A stretch of 64,000 bases of DNA from Seonamhaeicola maritimus (GTDB lineage: Bacteria > Bacteroidota > Bacteroidia > Flavobacteriales > Flavobacteriaceae). The notes under the pieces are model-generated. The model worked only from the letters and a program-made list of their open reading frames with translations. It searched no databases and was not told where the DNA came from. Positions 29,125 through 38,331 of this stretch are shown one piece after another. The position numbers and the translations under genes are program-made. The stretch is from positions 638,957-702,956 of the forward strand of contig NZ_VRKQ01000008.1 of the NCBI RefSeq assembly GCF_008056315.1, in the 5' to 3' direction. The first letter of the stretch is position 1; each line of letters opens with the position of its first letter.

Positions 29125-29986
29125 TAATATAAAACCCAGAGTGTATAACAATAATTACACTAGTTTAAAAGAGTTGTTTGTTGATTATAGAGCAACCAAA
29201 CGCTGTCTACCATCATTTAATGTAAATGATAATTATGATTTAAAAGCCGTTGTTGAAGCCGCTGAAGAAATGGATACCAATGTTATGGTAATGACCTATC
29301 CGCCGGTTGCAGAATTAAATACACCTGAGGTGTTTAGAGCTTTAGTTGATGGTTTTAAAAAGATATCAAAGAATAATATTTATTTACACCTAGATCATAG
29401 TACGTCAGTAGAACAGTGTAAACATGCTATCGATGCGGGATATGATTCTGTTATGATTGATGGTTCTCAAGTATCGCTTAAAGAAAATATTAAAATGACC
29501 AAAGCCGTGGTTGATTATGCAAAACCGAGAGGTGTTGTAGTTGAAGCTGAAATTGGGAAAATTATGGGCAGAGGTGTTGAAGTGAAATCTGATAATGATT
29601 TTTTAGCTGATTTAGAAGAAGTTGTTAGATTATATGAGGAAACCAATGTTGATATTATGGCAGTTGGTATTGGTACAGCACACGGCTTTACTCCAACAGA
29701 GCCTAAAATTCATTTTGATAGATTACAAGAGATAGCGGATGCCATTCCAATCCCATTGGTTCTACATGGAGGTACCGGAATTCCAGATGCCGATATTCAA
29801 AAGTCTATTAAAATAGGAATGAGTAAGATTAATATTGGTACAATAGTGCACACTACTTATATGAAACATGCATTTGAAGAAATTCAAAAAGCTGGAGATA
29901 GTGCGTATCCTCCTTTTATAATGAAGGAAGTACTTCCAAAAATAAAGGAAGTTGTAAAAGACAGATTAAGAGCAGTAAATTTCTAA
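29108..29986 (+). CDS. class II (zinc) ketose-bisphosphate aldolase family protein
   Basis: A 292-residue member of the FbaA/GatY/IolJ family, which splits ketose phosphates into dihydroxyacetone phosphate and an aldehyde. The signature IYLHLDHSTSVEQ places the catalytic D96 and zinc ligand H97; further metal-binding segments are VGIGTAHG and VLHGGTGIPD. It lacks the length of E. coli FbaA and is nearer the GatY/KbaY/IolJ size. It is the last gene of the kinase-isomerase-aldolase operon and is followed by a terminator. Confidence 0.9.
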   Translation: MDTVISNIKPRVYNNNYTSLKELFVDYRATKRCLPSFNVNDNYDLKAVVEAAEEMDTNVMVMTYPPVAELNTPEVFRALVDGFKKISKNNIYLHLDHSTSVEQCKHAIDAGYDSVMIDGSQVSLKENIKMTKAVVDYAKPRGVVVEAEIGKIMGRGVEVKSDNDFLADLEEVVRLYEETNVDIMAVGIGTAHGFTPTEPKIHFDRLQEIADAIPIPLVLHGGTGIPDADIQKSIKIGMSKINIGTIVHTTYMKHAFEEIQKAGDSAYPPFIMKEVLPKIKEVVKDRLRAVNF

Positions 29987-29990
29987 AACA

Positions 29991-30022
29991 AAAAGCCTCC
30001 TGAAAAATCAAGAGGCTTTTTT
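29991..30022. terminator. Bidirectional terminator between the aldolase gene and the TonB-domain gene
   Basis: AAAAGCCTC (29991-29999) pairs with GAGGCTTTT (30012-30020), loop of 12. There are A residues on the left and T residues on the right, so it can serve the convergent genes on both strands. Confidence 0.8.
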
Positions 30023-30035
30023 ATGTTTAAACCGG

Positions 30036-30869
30036 TTAGCACATATCCGGTCCCACTATAAGTTCAAATTGTTGTTTAACTTTTTCTCCATTAGAGTTTA
30101 CAGCTGGTTTCCATTTAGGCATATTTTCTATAACTTTTATTAGCAAACTGTTTATTTGATGATTTCCACAAGAATTGGTGAGGTTAATGCTTTCAGTTTC
30201 TCCATTTTCATCAACCTGAAAAGTGATGGAAACAGGTTTGAATTCCTTAATCTTGGCTGCTTCAATCTTTTTAAGGCTATGTTCTTTTAAATAAACAATC
30301 ATATTATCGTACCCACCTACAAATTCTGCTTTTGTTTCAGGTACAACAGTAAAAGAAACTTGCATTTCTCGGTCATCGTATTTTTCCGATATTGAATTTC
30401 TAGATTTGTAGTTAACAGCAATACTTACAGGAGTGTCAATTTCAGCATTTGACAAAAGATTTTTTTGCTCGTCTGTTAGTAAAACACCATTCTCGCTATA
30501 TGCGGTTCTGATTTTGTTATTGGATTTTGTTGTAATTTCTATAAAGTTATAGCTTGATATCCATGAGGTGGGTAAATCTGGAATAAATTCACTAATGTCT
30601 CGAGCTTTCTTTAGTTTGCCTTCAGAAACTGAAAGTGAGTATTTACCTTTTACCATATAAAATAAATCTAAATCTGATTTCTTTGTATTTTTCATTTTAA
30701 TTATTTCAGCTGGAAAAAAGTTGGTGTTTACCGTTGTTGGACTAAAATTTGCTTCTGAAATATTTGCATTATCAACTTTAGTTTCAACTTCCTTTTTACT
30801 AAAACCTAGGGCTATAAAGCCAACGGTGGCTATAGCAAGTGTAAGAATAGTGCCTGTACGTTTTTTCAT
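30036..30869 (-). CDS. TonB C-terminal-domain-like protein
   Basis: A 277-residue protein with an N-terminal membrane anchor or signal (GTILTLAIATVGFIALGF) and a TonB C-terminal-like domain at about 185-277: EFVGGYDNMIVYLKEH, ITFQVDENGETESI, NMPKWKPAVNSNG and QFELIVGPDMC. The middle, about 30-180, has no recognised fold. Bacteroidota often carry such domains on periplasmic proteins outside classical TonB. It is divergent from a histidine kinase gene, 133 bases away, suggesting a functional link. Confidence 0.75.
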   Translation of the reverse strand: MKKRTGTILTLAIATVGFIALGFSKKEVETKVDNANISEANFSPTTVNTNFFPAEIIKMKNTKKSDLDLFYMVKGKYSLSVSEGKLKKARDISEFIPDLPTSWISSYNFIEITTKSNNKIRTAYSENGVLLTDEQKNLLSNAEIDTPVSIAVNYKSRNSISEKYDDREMQVSFTVVPETKAEFVGGYDNMIVYLKEHSLKKIEAAKIKEFKPVSITFQVDENGETESINLTNSCGNHQINSLLIKVIENMPKWKPAVNSNGEKVKQQFELIVGPDMC

Positions 30870-30896
30870 GATGATTTGTTTTTAAAGTTCTTGAAA

Positions 30897-30904
30897 CAAA
30901 TCTA
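30897..30904 (-). promoter_or_regulatory. -7 element for the TonB-domain gene
   Basis: CAAATCTA on the plus strand reads TAGATTTG on the minus strand, matching TAnnTTTG, 28 bases from the start codon. No TTTG is seen at the expected -33 distance. Confidence 0.5.
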
Positions 30905-31002
30905 ATACCCACTTAAAGTAAATTGTGAAAACGAAATGTAAAAAGATGTTAATGAAATGTAAATTCAACAATATCAAGCAATAAATAGGTTAATTTCGCT
31001 GT

Positions 31003-32256
31003 ATGTCTGGTAAAACTATAAGGCTAATAATTGCTATAATGCTCCTCACTTTAGGAGCTTTGTTTGTTACACAAGGGTATTGGTTTAATAAATCTTTTAG
31101 GCTGGAGGAACGTCAGTTTGATGAAAAACTAAATGTTGCCTTGAGAAATGTCGCGGATAGATTATTAAAACAAGATAACGACTCACTTTCTAGAATTGCA
31201 CCTGTTGTAAAACTGTCTTCAAATGAGTTTTACGTAAGAACAGAATGTTATTTCAATATAAAATCATTGGATAGTATTCTTAAGAATGAGTTTTCAATAA
31301 GAGATATTGATATAAACTATGACTATCTAATATTAAAATCTGTTAGTAATGAAATAATATTGGGTAATACCCTCTCTAGTGCATTTGATACTTCTGAAGC
31401 TGCTTGTTTAGAACGAACGGATGGTAGAGAAAATGTAGATTTTAAAGTAAGAGTAAACAATAAAACTACGTACTTACTGGGGGCTATGGGTATTTGGATG
31501 TATTCATCAATAACCCTTTTGCTAGTATTAGCTGTATTCACGTTTATTGTAATTTCAATTATAAAAGGCAAGAAACTGGCCTTGTTGAAAAAGGATTTTG
31601 TGAATAATATGACGCACGAACTCAAAACGCCAATAGCCAATATTTCAGTGGCTTCTGAAGCACTCCGGAATAAAGAAATGAATGAGGTAAAGCGGAAGCA
31701 ATATGCAGATATTATTTATAAGGAAAATGAAAAATTACATGGTTTAGTAGATAAGGTGATGCAAATTTCTTCTTTAGAAAAGGAAGAAGATACTTTTTCT
31801 TTTGAAGAATTAAATATTCATGAAATAATTAGCACTATCACTAGTAGTTTTGGCCCTGTTGTTCTTAGTAAGAACGGAATTATTAATCATGATTTAAAAG
31901 CAAATAACTTTAAGGTTATAGGAGATAAAACACATTTGTCAAATGCTATTTCTAACCTCATTGATAATGCCATAAAATATTCGAATAATGTTTTAGAGAT
32001 TGTGGTAAAATCTAAAAACAGAAAGGATGGAATATTATTAGAAATAACCGATAAGGGTATTGGGGTAGCTAAAGAAAATCAGCATAAAATATTTGATAGA
32101 TTTTTTAGAGAAGAAAGTGGTGATTTGCATAACACAAAGGGTTACGGTTTAGGTCTAAGTTATGTAAAATTTATAGTGGAAAAACATAATGGAGCCATTA
32201 CATTTAATAGTGCTAAAGACTTAGGTAGTACATTTTCCATATTTTTACCACAATAA
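31003..32256 (+). CDS. two-component sensor histidine kinase
   Basis: A 417-residue kinase: TM1 at about 7-25, a periplasmic sensor of about 135 residues, TM2 at about 165-188, then a HisKA domain with the phosphorylated H205 (NNMTHELKTPIANI) and a HATPase domain with the N box (NLIDNAIKYS), G1 (DKGIGV) and G2 (GYGLGLS). The sensor region matches no family I recognise. The partner response regulator starts 3 bases downstream. Confidence 0.95.
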   Translation: MSGKTIRLIIAIMLLTLGALFVTQGYWFNKSFRLEERQFDEKLNVALRNVADRLLKQDNDSLSRIAPVVKLSSNEFYVRTECYFNIKSLDSILKNEFSIRDIDINYDYLILKSVSNEIILGNTLSSAFDTSEAACLERTDGRENVDFKVRVNNKTTYLLGAMGIWMYSSITLLLVLAVFTFIVISIIKGKKLALLKKDFVNNMTHELKTPIANISVASEALRNKEMNEVKRKQYADIIYKENEKLHGLVDKVMQISSLEKEEDTFSFEELNIHEIISTITSSFGPVVLSKNGIINHDLKANNFKVIGDKTHLSNAISNLIDNAIKYSNNVLEIVVKSKNRKDGILLEITDKGIGVAKENQHKIFDRFFREESGDLHNTKGYGLGLSYVKFIVEKHNGAITFNSAKDLGSTFSIFLPQ

Positions 32257-32259
32257 TTT

Positions 32260-32949
32260 ATGGAGCTTAAAAAACATATTCTTCTAGTTGAAGACGATAA
32301 AAGTATGGGCTTTCTGTTAAAGGATAGTTTGGAAAGTTATTTTTATAACGTCACACATGCACCTGATGGAAAATCCGCTTTAGAAGCGTTTAAAAATGAC
32401 CATTTCGATTTATGTCTGTTAGATGTCATGATGCCCAATATGGATGGGTTTACCCTAGCTTCAGAAATTAGAAAGACTAATGTTGATGTGCCCATTATCT
32501 TTCTCACAGCTAAAGCCATGAAAGAAGATCGTATAAAAGGGTTTAAGCTGGGAGCAGATGATTATGTAACCAAACCTTTTAGCGTTGAAGAATTGGTGCT
32601 TAGAATAAAAGCTATTTTAAAACGTGGTTTTGTTCTGGAAACTACCAAAAAAGAAATATCATTTTTAGATTATAAAATAGACCTTAATAACTTAAGTCTT
32701 ACAACATCTACAAATACCATACAGTTAACACAAAAAGAAGCAGATATTTTAGCACTTTTTGTTACTAATAAAAATGCCCTTTTAAAACGGGAATATATTC
32801 TGAAAACCATTTGGAAAGATGATAGCTATTTTGTGGGTAGGAGCTTAGATGTTTTTATTTCAAAATTACGAAAACACTTTAAGCAAGACTTGGCAATTAG
32901 TATAGTAAATATTCATGGAACAGGATATAAATTTGAGGTTTTGGAATAG
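32260..32949 (+). CDS. OmpR/PhoB-family response regulator
   Basis: A 229-residue regulator: receiver domain with acidic pocket EDD, phosphorylation site D55 (LLDVMMPNMDG), conserved Thr and Lys (FLTAKA, VTKPF), and a C-terminal winged helix at about 130-229 (LTQKEADILALF, then FVGRSLDVFISKLRKHF and VNIHGTGYKFEV). It forms an operon with the kinase and probably controls the divergent TonB-domain gene and its own promoter. Confidence 0.96.
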   Translation: MELKKHILLVEDDKSMGFLLKDSLESYFYNVTHAPDGKSALEAFKNDHFDLCLLDVMMPNMDGFTLASEIRKTNVDVPIIFLTAKAMKEDRIKGFKLGADDYVTKPFSVEELVLRIKAILKRGFVLETTKKEISFLDYKIDLNNLSLTTSTNTIQLTQKEADILALFVTNKNALLKREYILKTIWKDDSYFVGRSLDVFISKLRKHFKQDLAISIVNIHGTGYKFEVLE

Positions 32950-33040
32950 CGAATGTGTTATAAGTAAGCTTGATTTTTCTTTAAAATCAAGTAATCATAT
33001 TATGAAATAATCATAATTTAGCTGCTCAATATTTTACAAG

Positions 33041-33976
33041 ATGCAACAAACAACAAATACCATTTTAATGATTCGTCCTATTAACTTTAGGATGAATGAG
33101 CAGACCGCTGTAAACAATTATTATCAGAAGGTAATAGATGATTTGCTGCCAGCATCCGTTAATAAAAAAGCACAGGAAGAGTTTGATTCTTATGTTGATA
33201 AGTTAAGATCGTTTGGTATTAATGTTATTGTTGTTTCTGATACAGATGAGTATGATACACCAGATTCAATTTTTCCGAATAATTGGATTTCTTTTCATCA
33301 AGATGGAACTGTTGCGTTGTATCCTATGTTTGCTGAAAATAGAAGACATGAAAGACGAGAAGATGTATTAAATACACTTGAAGAAAGTGGATTTTTAATT
33401 GAAAATGTAGTTGATTATACGTCGGCTGAAGCTGAAGATATTTTTTTAGAAGGAACCGGAAGTTTGTTGTTAGATAGAGACAATGGAAAGGCCTATTGTG
33501 CCTTATCACCTAGAGCAGATGAAGATTTATTTATTGAGTTCTGTGAAGACTTTGAATATACACCAGTTGTTTTTACCGCAAACCAGACTGTAAATGGATC
33601 CAGAAAAGCCATTTATCATACAAATGTAATGATGTGTTTAGGAGAAACATTTGCTGTAATTTGTTTAGATGCTATTGATGACAAAAAGGAGCGCAAGCAT
33701 GTAGTAAAACATTTGAAAGAGAATAATAAGGAAGTTATTGCCATTACTGAAGGTCAGGTGAATTGTTTTGCTGGAAATATGCTTCAGGTAAAAGGGGCAA
33801 ATGACCAATTATATCTAATAATGAGTCAAGCGGCATATAATAGTTTAACGCCTAATCAGGTTAAACAAATAGAAAAACACTGCCCCATAATTTCTAGTTC
33901 CTTAGATACTATTGAAGCATGTGGTGGCGGAAGTGCACGCTGTATGATGGCTGAGGTGTTCTTGCCTAGGGCTTAA
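33041..33976 (+). CDS. ctlX: citrulline-utilisation hydrolase CtlX
   Basis: A 311-residue member of the guanidino-group-modifying fold that matches the CtlX family. Typical parts are TILMIRPINFRMNEQTAVNN at the N-terminus, DSIFPNNWISFH, EDIFLEGTGSLLLD, the His-containing IYHTNVMMCLGE and the C-terminal ACGGGSARCMMAE with the presumed nucleophile C301. CtlX proteins are linked to citrulline use. It ends 2 bases before the convergent sensor kinase gene. A related hydrolase lies at 24798. Confidence 0.88.
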   Translation: MQQTTNTILMIRPINFRMNEQTAVNNYYQKVIDDLLPASVNKKAQEEFDSYVDKLRSFGINVIVVSDTDEYDTPDSIFPNNWISFHQDGTVALYPMFAENRRHERREDVLNTLEESGFLIENVVDYTSAEAEDIFLEGTGSLLLDRDNGKAYCALSPRADEDLFIEFCEDFEYTPVVFTANQTVNGSRKAIYHTNVMMCLGETFAVICLDAIDDKKERKHVVKHLKENNKEVIAITEGQVNCFAGNMLQVKGANDQLYLIMSQAAYNSLTPNQVKQIEKHCPIISSSLDTIEACGGGSARCMMAEVFLPRA

Positions 33977-33978
33977 GA

Positions 33979-36045
33979 TTAGGTGTTAGGCTTAGATTTA
34001 GGTAACTGGACATAAAATGTACTTCCAACATTTAAGGTACTTTCCACCCAAATTTTACCATGATTTAGTTCAACTAACTCTTTACAAATAGAAAGCCCTA
34101 AACCAGTCCCTTTTTCATTACTGGTTCCAACGGTTGTAAAAGAGGTGTTTTTAAATAATTTTGATAAGTTTTCTTTAGAGATACCAATACCTGTATCTGC
34201 TATACTAATAATGCAGCTTCCGTTGCTAATATGATTAGAAATAGTAATAGTATCTCCTTTTTTACAGAACTTCAAAGCATTAGCCAATAAGTTTTGAACT
34301 ACTATTTCAAACATACTTTTATCAGCATAAGCAAAATCTCTCAAGGAATGATCAATTAAGGTGATGCCTTTGCCTTCCATACGCCCCTCAATAAGCTTTA
34401 CCTTATCTTCAAATACTTCTTGAATATCAAATAAGCTTGGTTTAGGCTCTAAGGACTGCATTTGCGATTTAGACCAGTTCAATAAATTGAATAATAATAA
34501 AGAAGCATTATTAGCATTCTCGCTTAATTCAGGGATTAAGTTATCAAATTCTTCTCTAGATAGTGAGCCATCGCTTAATAAGTTAATAAATCCATTAATT
34601 GAGGATAGAGAGTCCTTTAAGTCATGAGAAACAATAGAAAATAATTTATCCTTTACATTATTGATATTTTCCAGGTGCGTTATTTGCTCTTCAAAAGCTT
34701 CATTCTGTAATTCAAGTTTAATGCTTTTTTCTTCCAACTCTTGAGAATGCCGAACATTGTTGTTTTGTTTCAAATAGGTTAAAATCAAAAACGTAGAAAC
34801 TATAGCCAAGGCTGCCAGTAAAATGTAAAAAATAAGCTTAAACTTATTAGAAGTTTTATTGGTTGGACCTGATGTGTTTTGTGATTCATTTTCGCCAATA
34901 TCCGTTTTAACGATTTGATCAAATCCTGGATCAAGTTCTAGGTTAATGGCATCTTCTGGTTCTGTTTTAACTAATATTTGAGCCATGTCAAGCTCATGTT
35001 TTAAATTATAATATTCACGCTGCCATACAAAAGCTCTATCAAATCTTCTTTTAGTAGAATCTAAAGATTTCATGAGCTTATAATGCTTTAGTAATTCAAC
35101 TTTGTTGTCCAATTCTTTGGCGATAGCTCCGGCCTGCAATAATTGGCGTTCAGCTACAATTAATCTACTCTTACGTAAATTTAAATCTCCAAGATTATTT
35201 AGTACTGGTAATAAACCGCTTTGATCAATACTTCTTATAGAAATATTGTAGGCTTGTACAAGGTAGTCTGTTGCCTTAGCGTAATCATTAAATTTTAAAT
35301 ATTCACCGCCTAATTTTGAATAAATGTTTCCACGTACAACCACATTTTCGGCATCAGTTGCTGCCAAAACTTTTTCATAATATTCAATGGCTTTTCTATG
35401 TTCTTTCTTTATAGAGTATAAACCTGCTAATTCACTATAAGATTGAACTATACCTTCAGTGTCATTGAGTTCTTTTTGTAGATCTAAAGCTTTTAAATAG
35501 TATTCAACAGACTTGTCATAAGCCTTAACACTTTGGTAGGCTTTGGCCAAATTACCATAAGCTAGCTTAAGTTCTCCTTTCAAACTACGTTTCTCTAGTG
35601 TTGTAATTGCTGAAAGTGAGTACTGTAATCCTTTTGCGAAATTCCCGCGTTTAATTTCTATTAAACCAATGCCATTATGCACTTTAGCCACACCGAGCGT
35701 GTCATTTAAATCACTGAATAATTTTTTAGCTTTGTTATAACCGCTAATCGCATTTATATAATCATCCTTTTGAGCATAAATTAAAGCTTTAAAGTAAGCT
35801 GTTTCGGCAATACCTCTTTGGTAACCAATGTCGTTTGATAGCTTTTCACTTTTAATGATATAATCAAGTGATTTATCATAATCCTTAAGGTTATAAAACG
35901 AATTGATTAATTTTAAAGAAGTATCAACTTTTAAACTATCTTCTTTTTGAAACGCTAATTCTATAGTGAGACTATCTATTTCTTTGGTCTGAGAAAAACC
36001 AAAAAATGTAATTAATAATAAACTTAACGTAATAAATTTCCTCAT
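33979..36045 (-). CDS. TPR-repeat sensor histidine kinase
   Basis: A 688-residue protein: signal peptide (FITLSLLLITFFGFSQ), periplasmic TPR repeats at about 40-340 (AYGNLAKAYQSVKAYDKSVEY, given in outline, and similar units), one TM at about 405-425 (FYILLAALAIVSTFLILTYL), a coiled coil, HisKA with H474 (VSHDLKDSLSSINGF) and HATPase with NALKF, DTGIGIS and GTGLGLS. The usual proline after the H box (SHDLKxPL) is Ser. No response regulator is adjacent, so it is an orphan kinase of a kind common in Bacteroidota. Confidence 0.93.
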   Translation of the reverse strand: MRKFITLSLLLITFFGFSQTKEIDSLTIELAFQKEDSLKVDTSLKLINSFYNLKDYDKSLDYIIKSEKLSNDIGYQRGIAETAYFKALIYAQKDDYINAISGYNKAKKLFSDLNDTLGVAKVHNGIGLIEIKRGNFAKGLQYSLSAITTLEKRSLKGELKLAYGNLAKAYQSVKAYDKSVEYYLKALDLQKELNDTEGIVQSYSELAGLYSIKKEHRKAIEYYEKVLAATDAENVVVRGNIYSKLGGEYLKFNDYAKATDYLVQAYNISIRSIDQSGLLPVLNNLGDLNLRKSRLIVAERQLLQAGAIAKELDNKVELLKHYKLMKSLDSTKRRFDRAFVWQREYYNLKHELDMAQILVKTEPEDAINLELDPGFDQIVKTDIGENESQNTSGPTNKTSNKFKLIFYILLAALAIVSTFLILTYLKQNNNVRHSQELEEKSIKLELQNEAFEEQITHLENINNVKDKLFSIVSHDLKDSLSSINGFINLLSDGSLSREEFDNLIPELSENANNASLLLFNLLNWSKSQMQSLEPKPSLFDIQEVFEDKVKLIEGRMEGKGITLIDHSLRDFAYADKSMFEIVVQNLLANALKFCKKGDTITISNHISNGSCIISIADTGIGISKENLSKLFKNTSFTTVGTSNEKGTGLGLSICKELVELNHGKIWVESTLNVGSTFYVQLPKSKPNT

Positions 36046-36261
36046 ACAATGTATATACTGAAACTCTTCTATATATAAAGCTTTCTAATATGGAGGGAGA
36101 TTAAGAATACTTTATTATTTATTAAGTTATAGCGTTTGTTAGTTAGCTTTTAAAATGATATATTTTATGAATAATTAATAGCTCTGTATAACAAAATTTG
36201 CAAAAAGCCCTTTTAAAATCTAATTTCTGCGTTTTAATACCAATATATTAGATAAAATGAA

Positions 36262-36302
36262 GCCGTAAAATTCGTTAAAAATTCGACGAATAGATGAACG
36301 GC
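36262..36302. repeat. Nested inverted repeat
   Basis: GCCGT (36262-36266) pairs with ACGGC (36298-36302), enclosing ATTCGT (36270-36275) with ACGAAT (36286-36291). It could be an RNA structure or the trace of a small non-autonomous element. Confidence 0.45.
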
Positions 36303-36467
36303 ATAAATCATGGGAAAAATGCACTTTTGTCGATGAAATACATATCTTAACTAAGTGAGGTTAATAGTTTATTTGAAACCCCAATACATGATTTAATGAT
36401 ATTTATCTAAAGATTTTCTCTTTAATTTTATCTATTCATTTTTATAATAAAGCTTTAATAAAAGTTT

Positions 36468-36475
36468 TATCTTTG
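36468..36475 (+). promoter_or_regulatory. -7 promoter element of argS
   Basis: TATCTTTG matches TAnnTTTG and ends 22 bases before the argS ATG. The -33 box is not recognisable. Confidence 0.55.
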
Positions 36476-36497
36476 CTCACCTAAAAAAAGTCTATTA

Positions 36498-38270
36498 ATG
36501 AGCCTTCAAGAAACCTTATCAAACCAAGTAAAACTAGCTGTTTTAGCCTCTTTTAATGTTGAAATTGAATCTGTGGAGTTTCAAGCAACAAGAAAAGAAT
36601 TTGCTGGAGATATTACCGTAGTTGTTTTTCCAATGTTAAGATATCTAAAGGGAAACCCAGTACAAATTGGTGAGACTATTGGCGGTTATTTAGTAGAAAA
36701 TGTAGATGATGTAAAAGCGTTTAACGTTGTGAAGGGTTTTTTGAATATTGAAATAAGTGACTCATACTACCTTAACTTTTTTAATGGGATTAAGAATAAT
36801 GATAGCTTCGGATTCGTCCAGCCAAATCCAGATGAAAAAGCTATAATGGTTGAGTATTCTTCACCAAACACCAACAAGCCGTTACACCTAGGGCATATTA
36901 GAAATAACCTTTTAGGCTATAGTGTTTCTGAAATTTTGAAAGCTTCTGGTAAAAAGGTTTACAAGACCCAAATTATTAATGATAGAGGGATTCATATTTG
37001 TAAAAGTATGTTGGCTTGGAAGTGTTATGGAAATAATGAAACTCCTGAAAGTACTGGTTTAAAGGGCGATAAGTTAGTTGGTAATTATTATGTTAAGTTC
37101 GACCAAGAATATAAAAAGGAGATTGAAAGTTTAGTAGCTTCAGGAGCATCAGAAGAGGAGGCAATAAAGAACGCTCCCATATTGTTAGAAGCCCAAGACA
37201 TGCTTAGAAAATGGGAAGCTGGCGATGAAGAAACGGTTACCCTTTGGAAGACCATGAACGCATGGGTTTATGATGGCTTTAATGAAACCTACAAAAATCT
37301 TGGAGTTGATTTTGATACCTTGTATTATGAGAGTAACACGTATTTATTAGGAAAGGAATTTGTTGCTGAAGGGTTAAAATCTGGTGTCTTTCAGACGGAA
37401 GCGGATGGTTCTGTTTGGTGTGATTTAACAGATGAAGGTCTCGATAAAAAAATAGTACAACGTGCAGATGGAACGGCTGTTTATATGACTCAAGATATTG
37501 GTACAGCAATTCAACGTATAAAAGATTTTCCAGATGTTGGTGGAATGGTTTATACCGTTGGAAATGAACAAGATTACCATTTTCAAGTGCTCTTTTTAAT
37601 TCTGAAAAAGTTAGGTTTTGACTGGGCTAAGAATCTATACCATTTAAGTTATGGTATGGTAGATTTACCAAGTGGCAAAATGAAGAGTAGAGAAGGTACC
37701 GTTGTTGATGCCGACGATCTGGTTGAGGAAATGGCTTCTACTGCAGAAGAGATATCTAAAGAGCTCGGAAAGTTAGAAGGCTATTCTAAAGAAGAAAAGA
37801 AGGCATTATATAAAACCATTGGTATAGGTGCTTTGAAGTATTATATTTTAAAAGTAGATCCTAAAAAGCGCATTCTATTTGACCCAAAGGAGTCTATAGA
37901 TTTCCAGGGGAATGCGGCACCATATATTCAAATGGCGTACGCAAGAATCCAATCTATTTTACGAAAGGCTTCTATTGAAGAAAAAGACGTTACCGTTGAA
38001 TTACATGCAAAGGAAAAAGAACTATTAAAGCAATTACAATTGTTTCCGGAAGTGGTTCAGAATGCAGCATCTCAACATAGTCCTGCTTTAATAGCTAATT
38101 ATACTTATGATTTAGTAAAAGTATTTAGTTCCTTTTACCAGAACGTGTCTATTTTAGGTGCTGATAATGAAGAAGAAAAAATGTTTAGAGTGCAATTGTC
38201 TAAAGTGGTTGCAAATACTATTAAAAATGCTTTTAGTGTTTTAGGTATTCAGGTGCCTGAAAGGATGTAG
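36498..38270 (+). CDS. argS: arginyl-tRNA synthetase
   Basis: ArgS (590 residues) is a class I aminoacyl-tRNA synthetase. The N-terminal Add-1 domain occupies about 1-110. The Rossmann fold carries the HIGH motif as PLHLGHIRNN near residue 135. The KMSKS loop is represented by KMKSREGTVV, a variant found in many ArgS proteins, and the C-terminal DALR anticodon-binding domain is at about 470-590. Length is normal. It is a single-gene unit ending in a strong terminator. Confidence 0.98.
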   Translation: MSLQETLSNQVKLAVLASFNVEIESVEFQATRKEFAGDITVVVFPMLRYLKGNPVQIGETIGGYLVENVDDVKAFNVVKGFLNIEISDSYYLNFFNGIKNNDSFGFVQPNPDEKAIMVEYSSPNTNKPLHLGHIRNNLLGYSVSEILKASGKKVYKTQIINDRGIHICKSMLAWKCYGNNETPESTGLKGDKLVGNYYVKFDQEYKKEIESLVASGASEEEAIKNAPILLEAQDMLRKWEAGDEETVTLWKTMNAWVYDGFNETYKNLGVDFDTLYYESNTYLLGKEFVAEGLKSGVFQTEADGSVWCDLTDEGLDKKIVQRADGTAVYMTQDIGTAIQRIKDFPDVGGMVYTVGNEQDYHFQVLFLILKKLGFDWAKNLYHLSYGMVDLPSGKMKSREGTVVDADDLVEEMASTAEEISKELGKLEGYSKEEKKALYKTIGIGALKYYILKVDPKKRILFDPKESIDFQGNAAPYIQMAYARIQSILRKASIEEKDVTVELHAKEKELLKQLQLFPEVVQNAASQHSPALIANYTYDLVKVFSSFYQNVSILGADNEEEKMFRVQLSKVVANTIKNAFSVLGIQVPERM

Positions 38271-38291
38271 GTTAAAATGTAAAACAGAATC

Positions 38292-38327
38292 AAAAAATCC
38301 CGATAGGTTTTTCTATCGGGATTTTTT
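38292..38327. terminator. Terminator after argS (bidirectional)
   Basis: AAAAAATCCCGATAG (38292-38306) pairs perfectly with CTATCGGGATTTTTT (38313-38327), loop of 6. A and T tracts on both sides let it work for argS and, on the other strand, beyond secA. Confidence 0.9.
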
Positions 38328-38331
38328 GTTT

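Larger units (their letters stand above)
36046..36497. other. 452-base gap between sensor kinase and argS
   Basis: No gene is supported. It contains a nested inverted repeat at 36262-36302 and, next to argS, TATCTTTG at 36468-36475, a good -7 element that would give argS a leader of about 15 bases. No matching -33 box was seen. Confidence 0.6.
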
